From positions 909,799 to 973,798 of the forward strand of contig NZ_ATHQ01000001.1 in assembly GCF_000523275.1 (NCBI RefSeq): DNA of 64,000 nt. Direction: 5' to 3'. This document shows, piece by piece, positions 17,893-26,070 of the stretch. Origin of the DNA: Lebetimonas sp. JH292 (lineage in GTDB: Bacteria; Campylobacterota; Campylobacteria; Campylobacterales; Nautiliaceae). A program made the translations under genes and the position numbers. How positions within the stretch are numbered: position 1 is the stretch's first letter; every line of letters begins with the position of its first letter. The notes under the pieces were generated by a model, which was not told the origin of the DNA, did no database searches, and saw only the letters and a program-made list of their open reading frames with translations.

Positions 17893-18907
17893 AAAGTTTT
17901 GAAGCTACGAAATCAGCTAATTCTAAAAGTCTTCCAGAATATCCAAATTCATTATCATACCAAGCAAATACTTTTACTTTATTACCGTCAACTACCATTG
18001 TTGAAAGTCCGTCAATAATGCTTGAATGAGGATTATTGATAATATCAGTTGAAACCACTTCATCATAAGTGATTTCTAAAATTCCTTTTAAGTATGAATT
18101 CATAGCTTCTTCAAAAGCTTTATTTACTCCTTCTTTTGTTACGTTTTTTTTAAGTGTTGCAGAAATATCTGTAATTGCAACATCAGGAGTTGGAACTCTA
18201 AGAGCTAATGCATTCATTTTGCCTTGTAGTTCTGGAATAACTTTTGTTGTAGCAATAGCCGCTCCTGTTGTTGTAGGAATAATGTTTGCAGCAGCAGCAC
18301 GTCCACGTCTATGTTTTCCTGGATTTTTTCTGTCAACTATAGCCTGAGATGAAGTATATGAATGAACAGTTGTAACAAGTGCACTTTCAATTCCGAAACT
18401 GTCATTAAGTACTTTGATTGCCGGTGCGAGTGAGTTTGTTGTGCAGCTTGCATTTGAAATTACGTCATGTTTGGCCGGGTCGAACCAGTCCTGATTTACA
18501 CCAAGAACTACTGTAAGTTCAGCATCTTTACTCGGGGCTGATATAAGCACCTTTTTTGCTCCGGCCTTTAAATGTCTTGCAGCATCGTCCCTTTTTGTAA
18601 AATGGCCTGTACATTCTAAAACAATATCAATTCCAAGTTCCTTCCATGGAAGTTTTTCGGGGTCTCTTCCTGTAACCAATTTAATTTCTGTATCCCCAAC
18701 TTTTAATGTGTCTTCAGTATAGCTGATATTAGCCGGAAATTTACCATGTACTGAATCATACTTTAGCATATACGCCAAATCTTCCGCTGTTCCGCTTCCC
18801 CCGTTTGCCGCAACTATTTCGACATTTTTTGGTTTATTTGTAACGTAATGCCAAAGAACCATTTTCCCGATTCTTCCAAGTCCGTTTATTGCTACTTTTA
18901 ATGCCAT
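17891..18907 (-). CDS. gap: glyceraldehyde-3-phosphate dehydrogenase
   Basis: 338 residues, normal length. The Rossmann start is KVAINGLGRIGK, the catalytic Cys is in SNASCTTNSLAP (about 157), and the active-site His is in TTVHSYTSSQ. Glycolytic or gluconeogenic conversion of glyceraldehyde-3-phosphate and 1,3-bisphosphoglycerate; in an autotrophic relative it would serve gluconeogenesis (inference). The Nudix gene lies 22 bases upstream and may share a transcript. Confidence 0.97.
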   Translation of the reverse strand: MALKVAINGLGRIGKMVLWHYVTNKPKNVEIVAANGGSGTAEDLAYMLKYDSVHGKFPANISYTEDTLKVGDTEIKLVTGRDPEKLPWKELGIDIVLECTGHFTKRDDAARHLKAGAKKVLISAPSKDAELTVVLGVNQDWFDPAKHDVISNASCTTNSLAPAIKVLNDSFGIESALVTTVHSYTSSQAIVDRKNPGKHRRGRAAAANIIPTTTGAAIATTKVIPELQGKMNALALRVPTPDVAITDISATLKKNVTKEGVNKAFEEAMNSYLKGILEITYDEVVSTDIINNPHSSIIDGLSTMVVDGNKVKVFAWYDNEFGYSGRLLELADFVASKL

Positions 18908-18929
18908 AATTCATCCTTTTTTTTATTAA

Positions 18930-19388
18930 TTATATCATATTTAAAAAATTTTTTAAGATTTTTGAATGGTCAAATACCAAATTTTCAAAAGGAATTTTCT
19001 CAAGTTTAAAAATTTTACATTCTTTTGCGTCATCCCCGGCTTTTGGAAGAGAGTTTGCTTCACAAACAAATACGCAACTTGCAGTATGCATTCTTGGATC
19101 TCTATTTGGGTTAGAGTAAACTCCAAGAAGTTTTTTTCTTTTTATATCTAAAGAAGTCTCTTCTTTCATTTCACGCTTTAGGGCATCTTCTACACTTTCC
19201 CCGTAATCTACAAAACCACCGGGGAGAGCATATCCAAGAGGAGGGTTTTTTCTTTTAATTAACACAATCCCGCTAAATTCCGGATTAAAAATTTTAATAA
19301 TCCCGTCAACCGTTAAAAAAGGGGTTGGTCTAACCCAATGTGGAATATTTAATTTTTTCGCTTCTTCACAAATTTTCAACTTTTCCAC
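18930..19388 (-). CDS. Nudix hydrolase
   Basis: 152 residues with a complete Nudix box: GGFVDYGESVEDALKREMKE followed by ETSLDI (about 67-92). The DPRMHTASCVFVCEA segment is like that of ADP-ribose or NADH pyrophosphatase relatives, but the substrate cannot be told from sequence. Sits between gap and prfA; its 5' flank is occupied by a repeat element. Confidence 0.92.
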   Translation of the reverse strand: MEKLKICEEAKKLNIPHWVRPTPFLTVDGIIKIFNPEFSGIVLIKRKNPPLGYALPGGFVDYGESVEDALKREMKEETSLDIKRKKLLGVYSNPNRDPRMHTASCVFVCEANSLPKAGDDAKECKIFKLEKIPFENLVFDHSKILKNFLNMI

Positions 19389-19391
19389 CGT

Positions 19392-19461
19392 GTCCGTTTT
19401 TCAAACGGCCAGGTGAGCGTAATTCGCTTTGCTCATTTTCGCTCATTTTCCATTTTCCTAA
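19392..19461. repeat. two-hairpin repeat element (copy B)
   Basis: CCGTTT / AAACGG hairpin (19394-19408), then TGAGC..GCTCA (19414-19435) and CATTTTC heptamers. The first 60 bases match copy D (22447-22500) read on the other strand almost base for base. Confidence 0.75.
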
Positions 19462-19487
19462 ACTTATTTTTTTGGCACTTGGCAACT

Positions 19488-19571
19488 CACTATTCACAAC
19501 TCACCACCCCGCCGCTTTTCAAGCGGCCGGCAAGCTCACCACTCACTATTCACTACTCACAACTCACTATA
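19488..19571. repeat. hairpin (copy C) embedded in a heptamer array
   Basis: Units CACTATT, CACAACT, CACCACC, then a hairpin GCCGCTT / AAGCGGC (19511-19527), then CACCACT, CACTATT, CACTACT, CACAACT, CACTATA in exact 7-base phase (19537-19571). Ends at the prfA stop codon. Confidence 0.8.
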
Positions 19572-20639
19572 TTACAGCCCCGCCTCTTTTAATGCTTCTG
19601 CCTGATAATGGGTTATAAGCGGGTCGATTATTTCATCAAAAAGCCCCTCGTTCATAATTTGCTCTAATCTATATAATGTAAGTCCGATTCTGTGGTCGGT
19701 TATTCTGTTTTGAGGATAGTTGTATGTTCTTATTCTTTCGCTCCGATCCCCGCTTCCAACCTGACTTTTCCTGTTTTCTTTAGTTTCGGCCGCTCTTTTT
19801 TCTTCATAATATTCGTAAACCCTTGCTTTAAGTATCTGCATGGCTTTATCTTTGTTTCTCTGCTGGCTTCTTTCATCCTGCATAGATACTGTTATTCCTG
19901 TGGGGATGTGGGTGATTCTGACGGCACTTTCCGTTTTGTTTACATGCTGTCCTCCGGCTCCTCCGGCTCTCATTACATCAATTCTCAAATCTTTTTGATC
20001 AATTTCCAAATCCACATCGTCAATTTCCGGCATAATGGCAACCGTTACGGCTGAGGTATGAATTCTTCCCTGAGATTCGGTTTCGGGAATTCTTTGAACC
20101 CTGTGGGTTCCGCCTTCATATTTAAGGCGTGAATAAGCATTTTCACCTTTTATTAATACAATAATCTCTTTGAAGCCTCCCATGTCGTTTTTGCTTTCAC
20201 TTACAATTTCTGCCTTCCAGCCTTTATTCTCAGCATACCTGAGGTATGCTTTTAATAAATCTCCCACAAACAGGGCCGCTTCATCCCCTCCGGTTCCTGC
20301 TCTTATTTCAAGGAAAATATTTTTATCGTCATTTGGGTCTTTTGGAAGTAAAAGAATTTTTATCTCTTCTTCAAGTTTTGGTAATTTTTCTTCAGCTTCT
20401 TTTAACTCTTCCTTTGCAAGTTCCGCCATTTCAGGATCATCAAGCATTGATTTTGCCTCTTCAATAGTATTTATGGTTTTTTCATATTCTTTTGCTTTTT
20501 GGGTAATTTTTTCAAGATGTTTTGCTTCGCGTGAAAGTTTTGTCATTTTTTTGATATCTTTTGTTATTTCGGGCGAGCTTAATTTTTTATTTATTTCATT
20601 GTATTTATCAACAAACGGTTTAAGTTTATCAAGCAGCAT
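19572..20639 (-). CDS. prfA: peptide chain release factor 1
   Basis: 355 residues. The peptidyl-tRNA hydrolysis motif [18 protein letters not shown] is present (about 227-244) and the decoding PxT-type loop lies before it. Reads UAA/UAG. Normal length with no frameshift. rpsT follows upstream in the same direction but with a repeat-filled gap. Confidence 0.97.
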   Translation of the reverse strand: MLLDKLKPFVDKYNEINKKLSSPEITKDIKKMTKLSREAKHLEKITQKAKEYEKTINTIEEAKSMLDDPEMAELAKEELKEAEEKLPKLEEEIKILLLPKDPNDDKNIFLEIRAGTGGDEAALFVGDLLKAYLRYAENKGWKAEIVSESKNDMGGFKEIIVLIKGENAYSRLKYEGGTHRVQRIPETESQGRIHTSAVTVAIMPEIDDVDLEIDQKDLRIDVMRAGGAGGQHVNKTESAVRITHIPTGITVSMQDERSQQRNKDKAMQILKARVYEYYEEKRAAETKENRKSQVGSGDRSERIRTYNYPQNRITDHRIGLTLYRLEQIMNEGLFDEIIDPLITHYQAEALKEAGL

Positions 20640-20650
20640 TTTTATTCCTT

Positions 20651-20706
20651 AAGAGTTAAAAGTTAAAAGTGAAAAGCGAAAAATAGAATTTCACCTTTCA
20701 TTTTTA
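20651..20706. repeat. heptamer array between prfA and rpsT, partly palindromic
   Basis: Eight 7-base units in phase: AAGAGTT, AAAAGTT, AAAAGTG, AAAAGCG, AAAAATA, then the inverted-type units GAATTTC, ACCTTTC, ATTTTTA. The two halves can pair. Confidence 0.75.
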
Positions 20707-20744
20707 ACCTAAAGTAAATTAAAATAAAAAAAGAAGGGAGAAAA

Positions 20745-21017
20745 TTATGCGCTTGGTTCTATTGATTTTACTAAATGATGGAGTCTGCTTATTTTTCTTT
20801 TTGCTGTATTTTTCTTTAAAATACCTTTATTTGTATAACCCTGGAATTTTTTGTTTGCAACTTTGAACGCATTAAAAGCTTCCTCATAATTTCCCTCAGC
20901 CACTGCGTTTTCTATTTTTTTAGTAATTGTTTTTACTCTTGTTTTAAAATATCTGTTTCTTTCAGTTCTTTTTTTTGTTTGTCTAATTCTTTTTAGAGCT
21001 GATTTGTTATTTGCCAT
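20745..21017 (-). CDS. rpsT: 30S ribosomal protein S20
   Basis: 90 residues, very basic, with the family start MANNKSALKRIRQTKKRTERNR and the C-terminal KNTAKRKISRLHHLVKSI. Binds 16S rRNA early in assembly. Divergent from glmM. Confidence 0.97.
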   Translation of the reverse strand: MANNKSALKRIRQTKKRTERNRYFKTRVKTITKKIENAVAEGNYEEAFNAFKVANKKFQGYTNKGILKKNTAKRKISRLHHLVKSIEPSA

Positions 21018-21096
21018 TTATATCCTTTTTTGAAGCGTATTTTATAAAAATTTGGTAAAATTTGCAAATTAATTTTTCACTCCACAAAGGAAAAGA

Positions 21097-22419
21097 ATGA
21101 AATTATTCGGCACAGACGGGATAAGAGGTAAAGCGGGAGAAAAAATCACACCCTTTTTGGCTACAAAAATAGCAATGGCTTTCGGGGAGACAATAGAGAA
21201 AAAAACCGGAAAAATACTGGTCGGCAAAGATACGAGAAGAAGCGGTTATATGATAGAAAACGGAATTGTTTCCGGGCTTACGGCCATAGGATACAACGTT
21301 ATCCAGATAGGCCCTATGCCGACACCTGCGATTGCTTTTTTAACGGAAGATATGAGATGCGACGGCGGAATAATGATAAGTGCCAGTCATAATCCTTTTT
21401 ATGATAACGGAATAAAATTTTTTGATGCAACGGGAAATAAACTTGATGAAAAGATAGAAGTAAAAATAGAAGAGAGATATTTTAAAAATGATTTTTCCTT
21501 AAAAACAGGAAAAGAAATAGGGAAAAGCAAAAGAATAGACGACGTTATAGGCAGATATATAGTTCATATCAAATCTTCTTTTCCTAAAAATCTTAATTTA
21601 AACGGATTTAGAATCGTAATCGATACGGCAAACGGGGCGGCTTACAAAGTGGCCCCCACTATTTTTGAAGAATTGGGAGCCGATGTAATTACAATAAACA
21701 ATAATCCCAACGGATTTAACATAAATTCAAATTCGGGAGCCATGCATCCTGAAATTTTGGCGGAAAAAGTAAAAGAGTACAGGGCCGATGTGGGTTTTGC
21801 ATTTGACGGAGACGCCGACAGGCTTGTGGTGGTTGATGAAAAAGGCGAAGTTATAGACGGCGATAAATTACTCGGTGCTTTGGCATACTATTTACATAAA
21901 AAAAATAAACTTTCCACCAATAAAACAGTGGTTACCGTTATGAGCAATTCCGCACTTGATAAATTTTTAAATAAATTCGGCATTGAAGTATTAAGAAGCA
22001 ATGTGGGCGATAAAAACGTATTGGAACTTATGAAAAAAGAAAATATAAATTTCGGAGGAGAACAGTCGGGCCATATAATTTTCAGCGATTATGCAAAAAC
22101 GGGCGACGGGCTTGTAAGTGCGCTTCAGGTATGTGCATATTTGTTGGAATCGTCTAAAAAAGCGAGTGAGGCGTTTAATCTGTTTGAACTGTTTCCCCAG
22201 ATTCAGGCAAATATAAATGTGGTGGAAAAAATTCCCCTTCAAAAAATAGACGGGGCAAAAGCACTTTTCGAAGAAATTGAAAAAAACGGATTCAGACATT
22301 TAATAAGATATTCCGGAACGGAAAATAAATTAAGACTTTTAATAGAAGGGGAAAACGAAAAAAGAGCAAAAGAGCTTTTAAATAAACTGACGGAATTTTT
22401 TAAAAGTAAACTTTCATAA
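21097..22419 (+). CDS. glmM: phosphoglucosamine mutase
   Basis: 440 residues. Opens [12 protein letters not shown]; the phospho-serine loop is [15 protein letters not shown] (about 97-111), the metal loop is FDGDADRL and the C-terminal sugar-phosphate loop is [10 protein letters not shown]. Converts glucosamine-6-P to glucosamine-1-P for peptidoglycan and LPS. The glmM-lspA order is common in Campylobacterota; lspA follows after a repeat. Confidence 0.97.
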   Translation: MKLFGTDGIRGKAGEKITPFLATKIAMAFGETIEKKTGKILVGKDTRRSGYMIENGIVSGLTAIGYNVIQIGPMPTPAIAFLTEDMRCDGGIMISASHNPFYDNGIKFFDATGNKLDEKIEVKIEERYFKNDFSLKTGKEIGKSKRIDDVIGRYIVHIKSSFPKNLNLNGFRIVIDTANGAAYKVAPTIFEELGADVITINNNPNGFNINSNSGAMHPEILAEKVKEYRADVGFAFDGDADRLVVVDEKGEVIDGDKLLGALAYYLHKKNKLSTNKTVVTVMSNSALDKFLNKFGIEVLRSNVGDKNVLELMKKENINFGGEQSGHIIFSDYAKTGDGLVSALQVCAYLLESSKKASEAFNLFELFPQIQANINVVEKIPLQKIDGAKALFEEIEKNGFRHLIRYSGTENKLRLLIEGENEKRAKELLNKLTEFFKSKLS

Positions 22420-22500
22420 ATGGAAAATGGATAATGGAAAATGAGTGTAAATGAGCTAAGCGAATTAAACTCATCTGGCCGTTTGAAAAACGGCCATGAT
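22418..22500. repeat. heptamer array and inverted two-hairpin element (copy D) at the lspA start
   Basis: AAATGGA, AAATGGA, TAATGGA, AAATGAG (22418-22445), then ATGAGC..ACTCAT and the hairpin GGCCGTTT/AAACGGCC (22477-22495), inverted relative to copies A and B. It supplies the apparent start codon and first 20 or so codons of lspA. Confidence 0.8.
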
Positions 22501-22953
22501 GGAAAATTAAAATTTATTTTTTCTTTTTTAATTATTTTTGTAATAGACCAAGCTATAAAAGTTTTATTTTTAAACGGATTTGAATGGAATAACAGATGTA
22601 TATCTTTAACACTTGCAATAAATAAAGGCGTTGCTTTTTCTATGTTCAGTTTTTTGGGAAATTATTTAAAATACATTCAGTTAATTTTGATTGTTTTATT
22701 GGGATTTTATTTTATAAAAGAAAAAATTATAAATAAATATCCAATACTTAGTGGTATTTTGTTTGGGGCGGCTTTATCTAATTTGTCTGACAGGTTTATA
22801 AGAGGAGGGGTTGTGGATTATGTTTACTGGCACTGCGGATTTAATTTTGCTATTTTTAATTTTGCTGACACAATGATAGATTTAAGTATAATACTTTTTG
22901 CTTACTTTTATTTTTTTAAAAAAAATGATAAAATTTCATCCACGGTCGCATAG
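22441..22953 (+). CDS. lspA: lipoprotein signal peptidase (signal peptidase II)
   Basis: 170 residues, four membrane segments. The catalytic Asp residues are in LSDRFIRGGVVDYVYWH and FNFADTMIDLS. Removes signal peptides from prolipoproteins such as those at 109 and 13906. The first 20-25 residues (SVNELSELNSSGRLKNGHDG) come from a repeat element and resemble no LspA N-terminus; in-frame starts are ATG 22441 or TTG 22483, both inside the repeat. The stop codon (22951-22953) lies inside tRNA-Val, a 10-base overlap. Confidence 0.92.
   Translation: MSVNELSELNSSGRLKNGHDGKLKFIFSFLIIFVIDQAIKVLFLNGFEWNNRCISLTLAINKGVAFSMFSFLGNYLKYIQLILIVLLGFYFIKEKIINKYPILSGILFGAALSNLSDRFIRGGVVDYVYWHCGFNFAIFNFADTMIDLSIILFAYFYFFKKNDKISSTVA
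22865..22892 (+). promoter_or_regulatory. possible promoter for tRNA-Val inside lspA
   Basis: CTGACA (22865-22870), a 16-base spacer, TATAAT (22887-22892), 51 bases upstream of the tRNA. It lies in lspA coding sequence, so the match may be chance; read-through from glmM-lspA is the alternative. Confidence 0.35.
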
Positions 22954-23019
22954 CTCAGTTGGTAGAGCACTATCTTGACGTGGTAGGGGTCACAGGTTCG
23001 AGCCCTGTTGCGACCACCA
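22944..23019 (+). tRNA. tRNA-Val (GAC)
   Basis: 76-nt cloverleaf: acceptor stem GGTCGCA/TGCGACC, anticodon loop TTGACGT (anticodon GAC), TTCGAGC T loop, encoded CCA. Its first 10 bases are also the last codons and stop codon of lspA. Confidence 0.97.
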
Positions 23020-23021
23020 TT

Positions 23022-23090
23022 AATTAGTAAGTGATAAATTGTGAATAGTGAGTTGTAAAAATCTCTATACTACCTCACTACTCACTAAGG
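23022..23090. repeat. heptamer array after tRNA-Val, partly palindromic
   Basis: About nine 7-base units: AATTAGT, AAGTGAT, AAATTGT, GAATAGT, GAGTTGT, AAAAATC, TCTATAC, TACCTCA, CTACTCA. The left GTGAGT-type and right ACTCAC-type units are inverted copies, so it could act as the tRNA terminator. Confidence 0.75.
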
Positions 23091-23097
23091 ATGTAAA

Positions 23098-23559
23098 ATG
23101 AAACTTGAAATTCAAAATATTGGTGTTATAGAAATAAAAAATGTAGTTCTGGATTTTAACGGAACTATTGCAAGAGACGGAAAAATTTTTGAAGAAATGA
23201 AAGTCTATTATAAAAGGATTTCAGAAAATTTTAATATTTATGTTATAACATCAGATACACACGGAAATGCCACTAAAGAGCTCCAAAATCTGCCGGTTAA
23301 ACTTACAATATTAAAAACAAACAATCACACAAAAGAAAAAGAGGAATTTGTAAAAAATTTAAAAAACACATTTGCTATAGGAAACGGAAATAATGACTCC
23401 TTGATGCTTAAAGCTGCGGATATTGGAGTATGTGTAATAAATGAAGAAGGGGCAAGTTCTAAATCGATTGTAAATTCTGATATTGTCTGTAAAACCATAA
23501 TTGATGCATTAGGGCTTTTGGAAAATTCAAAAAGGATTGTTGCTACTTTAAGAATGTAA
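23098..23559 (+). CDS. small HAD-superfamily hydrolase (soluble P-type-ATPase-like)
   Basis: 153 residues. Motif I reads DFNGTIA instead of DxDGT: the first (nucleophile) Asp is kept and the second is Asn. Motif II is ITSDTHG and the acidic motif GNGNNDSLMLKAADIGVCV is the P-type ATPase hinge-like motif IV. This matches the small 'soluble P-type ATPase' group of unknown substrate; the missing second Asp suggests phosphatase activity may be weak (inference). Ends overlap tilS by 17 bases, tail to tail. Confidence 0.82.
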   Translation: MKLEIQNIGVIEIKNVVLDFNGTIARDGKIFEEMKVYYKRISENFNIYVITSDTHGNATKELQNLPVKLTILKTNNHTKEKEEFVKNLKNTFAIGNGNNDSLMLKAADIGVCVINEEGASSKSIVNSDIVCKTIIDALGLLENSKRIVATLRM

Positions 23560-24478
23560 AAATATATCCCCTGATTTTTGGAGGAATTTTTTCTTTTCTC
23601 ATTTTTTCTTTAAATTCTTTTGGCATTGAAGTTTTAATATAAGGTGATATATAAATAAATTTTTCATTATTATCTATAGCAATTTTTCCTTGAATTACGC
23701 AGTTAAAGTTTGTTTTTAATATTTCTTCCCTTTGTTTGGATGTTAAAAGAGCCCCTAATTTTTTAATAATTTTATCTGCTATTCTTATATCAATTTTAGG
23801 GTTTGATTTTTCAAAATAAAATAGTTCTTTTTTTCTTTGAATAGGTTTATCAAATAAAAGTTTTTTATCCTTCTCTAAATATTCAAAACTTTTTTTAACC
23901 CCTTCTCTAAATTGTTTAATAAATTCATTTGAAAATCTGTGTCTGATTAAATTTCTTACAAATTTTATGTCGTCATTGCTTTTATCGTAAAAATATTTAA
24001 CACCTGATTCATTTAAGTATGTTAATATTTCATCACGAGATATATTATAAAAAGGTCTATATATTTTATAAAAATCTCTCTCCTCCGTTTTATCCATTGC
24101 TATTAATTCATTAAGTCCCGCACCTTTGCCAAACTGCATTAAAAACCATTCAAACCTGTCATTTAACTGGTGTGCTAAAATAAGTGTATTATAATTAAAT
24201 TTTTTTATAATTTCTTCAAAAAATTTATATCTGCACTTTCTTGCCTCTTTTTCGCTGAATTTTTCTAAAAAACAGTCTTTTATATATATTTTTTTATTAT
24301 ATTTTTCAGCAAGTTCTTTGGCATATGCAACCTCTTCATCACTCTCTTTTCTTGTGTGATAATTTACAGTAGCCATATCAAATGGAATATTTCTCTCAAG
24401 AAGATAAAAAAACAGAGCTGTAGAATCAACTCCGGCTGAAAAAGCTAAAAGGTTATTTTGATTTTGTAATTTTTCCAA
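23543..24478 (-). CDS. tilS: tRNA(Ile)-lysidine synthase
   Basis: 311 residues, the short form without the C-terminal domains of E. coli TilS. The N-type ATP-pyrophosphatase loop is SAGVDSTALFF (family SGGxDS), and HQLNDRFEWFLMQ is the family's AHHxxDQxE-like motif. Modifies C34 of the CAU tRNA so that it reads AUA, a codon used often in this window. Overlaps rimO by 26 bases. Confidence 0.93.
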   Translation of the reverse strand: MEKLQNQNNLLAFSAGVDSTALFFYLLERNIPFDMATVNYHTRKESDEEVAYAKELAEKYNKKIYIKDCFLEKFSEKEARKCRYKFFEEIIKKFNYNTLILAHQLNDRFEWFLMQFGKGAGLNELIAMDKTEERDFYKIYRPFYNISRDEILTYLNESGVKYFYDKSNDDIKFVRNLIRHRFSNEFIKQFREGVKKSFEYLEKDKKLLFDKPIQRKKELFYFEKSNPKIDIRIADKIIKKLGALLTSKQREEILKTNFNCVIQGKIAIDNNEKFIYISPYIKTSMPKEFKEKMRKEKIPPKIRGYIFTFLK

Positions 24479-25754
24479 TTAATTCATCTCCTGCTAATTC
24501 TTGTATTTCTACATTGTATAAATTACCAACTTCAAGATTTTCAACTTCGCTTTCGTTTATTAAAACATCTCCATCAACATCAGGTGCCCAGAGTTTAGGG
24601 CGGACACTGTAAAAAAGGTTATCTTCCGTTAAGCCGTCAAAATAACATTTACAGGTTTTTCCAATATATTTTTTAAGAGAGTTTATTGTGGTTTCTTTTA
24701 CAACTTCTTCTATTTCAAAGAGTCTTTTTTCAATAATTTGTTGAGATATTTTATCTTTTCTTTTAAAAGCGGCCGTATCTTCTTCGTCTGAATATGCAAA
24801 AACATTTACCCTATCAAACTGATACTCTTTTAAAAATTTTTTAAGCTCGTTAAAATCTTCTTCACTTTCTCCCGGATGGCCTACAATAACGGAAGTTCTA
24901 ACAAATGAAAATTCTTTTCTCATCTCTTCAAGAAGTGATTTTAATTTTTTAACACTTGAATTTCTTTTCATAATTTTAAGCATTTTTTCACTAATATGTT
25001 GTATTGGCATATCAAAGTAATTTTCCACTACGCTTGAATCAAATATCCTACTAATCAGTTTTTTAGTTGTGGTGGCAGGGTAAAGGTATAAAATCCTAAC
25101 TGTTATACCTTTAATTTTATCTATTTCATCTATTAATCTCTCAAGTCCATCTCTAATTCCATAATCCCTTAGATATGAGCTACTATCTTGAGAGGCAAGT
25201 GAAAAATCTCTAAAGCCTTGCGATTTTAGTCTTTTTATTTCATCAACTATTTCTTCAATAGGACGGGAATTTAATTTTCCTTTAAAGTTTGGAATAGCAC
25301 AAAAAGCACACTTTTGATTGCATCCTTCGCTAAGTTTTATATAAGCATGGTAACTGCTACCTGTAATAACCCTATCTTCATTATGAATTAAATATACGTT
25401 TGGAGTAAACTGAGACTTTTTATTTTCAATCAATTCATCAATTTTATTAAAATCCCCAACCCCACTCCAAATATCAACTTCTGGAATCTCTCTTGGCAAA
25501 ATATTTTTATACCTTTCACTAAGACATCCTGTAACTACTAAAAGGGCATTTTCTTTTTTTTCATTTGCAAGAGTTAAAATAGTTTCAATACTCTCTTCTT
25601 TTGCTGCTTCTATAAATCCGCAGGTATTAACAATTATTACATCCGCTTCATTCGGGTTTTGTGTTAATGAATAGTTTTTAAGTTTGCCAAGCATTACTTC
25701 TGAATCTATTAAATTTTTTACACAGCCAAGAGATGCTAAGTATAATTTTTTCAA
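24453..25754 (-). CDS. rimO: ribosomal protein S12 methylthiotransferase RimO
   Basis: 433 residues. N-terminal UPF0004 domain (LGCVKNLIDSEVMLGKL), radical-SAM cluster motif CNQKCAFCAIP (about 145-155) and C-terminal TRAM domain. LGCVKNLIDSE is characteristic of RimO rather than MiaB. Adds a methylthio group to S12 Asp. Operon with tilS. Confidence 0.96.
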   Translation of the reverse strand: MKKLYLASLGCVKNLIDSEVMLGKLKNYSLTQNPNEADVIIVNTCGFIEAAKEESIETILTLANEKKENALLVVTGCLSERYKNILPREIPEVDIWSGVGDFNKIDELIENKKSQFTPNVYLIHNEDRVITGSSYHAYIKLSEGCNQKCAFCAIPNFKGKLNSRPIEEIVDEIKRLKSQGFRDFSLASQDSSSYLRDYGIRDGLERLIDEIDKIKGITVRILYLYPATTTKKLISRIFDSSVVENYFDMPIQHISEKMLKIMKRNSSVKKLKSLLEEMRKEFSFVRTSVIVGHPGESEEDFNELKKFLKEYQFDRVNVFAYSDEEDTAAFKRKDKISQQIIEKRLFEIEEVVKETTINSLKKYIGKTCKCYFDGLTEDNLFYSVRPKLWAPDVDGDVLINESEVENLEVGNLYNVEIQELAGDELIGKITKSK

Positions 25755-25834
25755 TTGTTTCCTTTTTTCATTAATTTTATCAAAGTGATATAATTAAATC
25801 AATAAAAATTAATAAAAGATGAAAAGAGGAAAAG

Positions 25835-26026
25835 TTGGGACTATTTGTCGGTTTGATTTTGTCAATTATAGGAATGTATTATATTGATAACAATATTTTG
25901 CTATCGTTTGAGCTAAATCAAAGCAAATGGTTTGGTAGATATGTCTTTTTTTTAGCTTTTAATGTATTAATTTTATGGGTTTTGTGGATTTTTTATAAAA
26001 AATTAAGAGGTATTTTTAAAGTTTAA
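25835..26026 (+). CDS. hypothetical two-helix membrane protein
   Basis: 63 residues from TTG 25835 (AGAGGA just upstream): two hydrophobic segments (about 3-20 and 33-52) around a short loop, with a basic C-terminus KKLRGIFKV. A TATAAT lies at about 25793. No family recognised. It precedes the mshQ-like gene by 44 bases in the same direction and might belong to the pilus cluster, but nothing proves that. Confidence 0.55.
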   Translation: MGLFVGLILSIIGMYYIDNNILLSFELNQSKWFGRYVFFLAFNVLILWVLWIFYKKLRGIFKV

Positions 26027-26070
26027 TGCCGCTTTTATTGGAATAATAATTTTGTTTATAGGAGTTAAGC

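Noticed and set aside
19488-19571. Repeat array as a CRISPR
   Set aside because: Units are 7 bases, contiguous and degenerate, with no spacers and no cas genes in the window.
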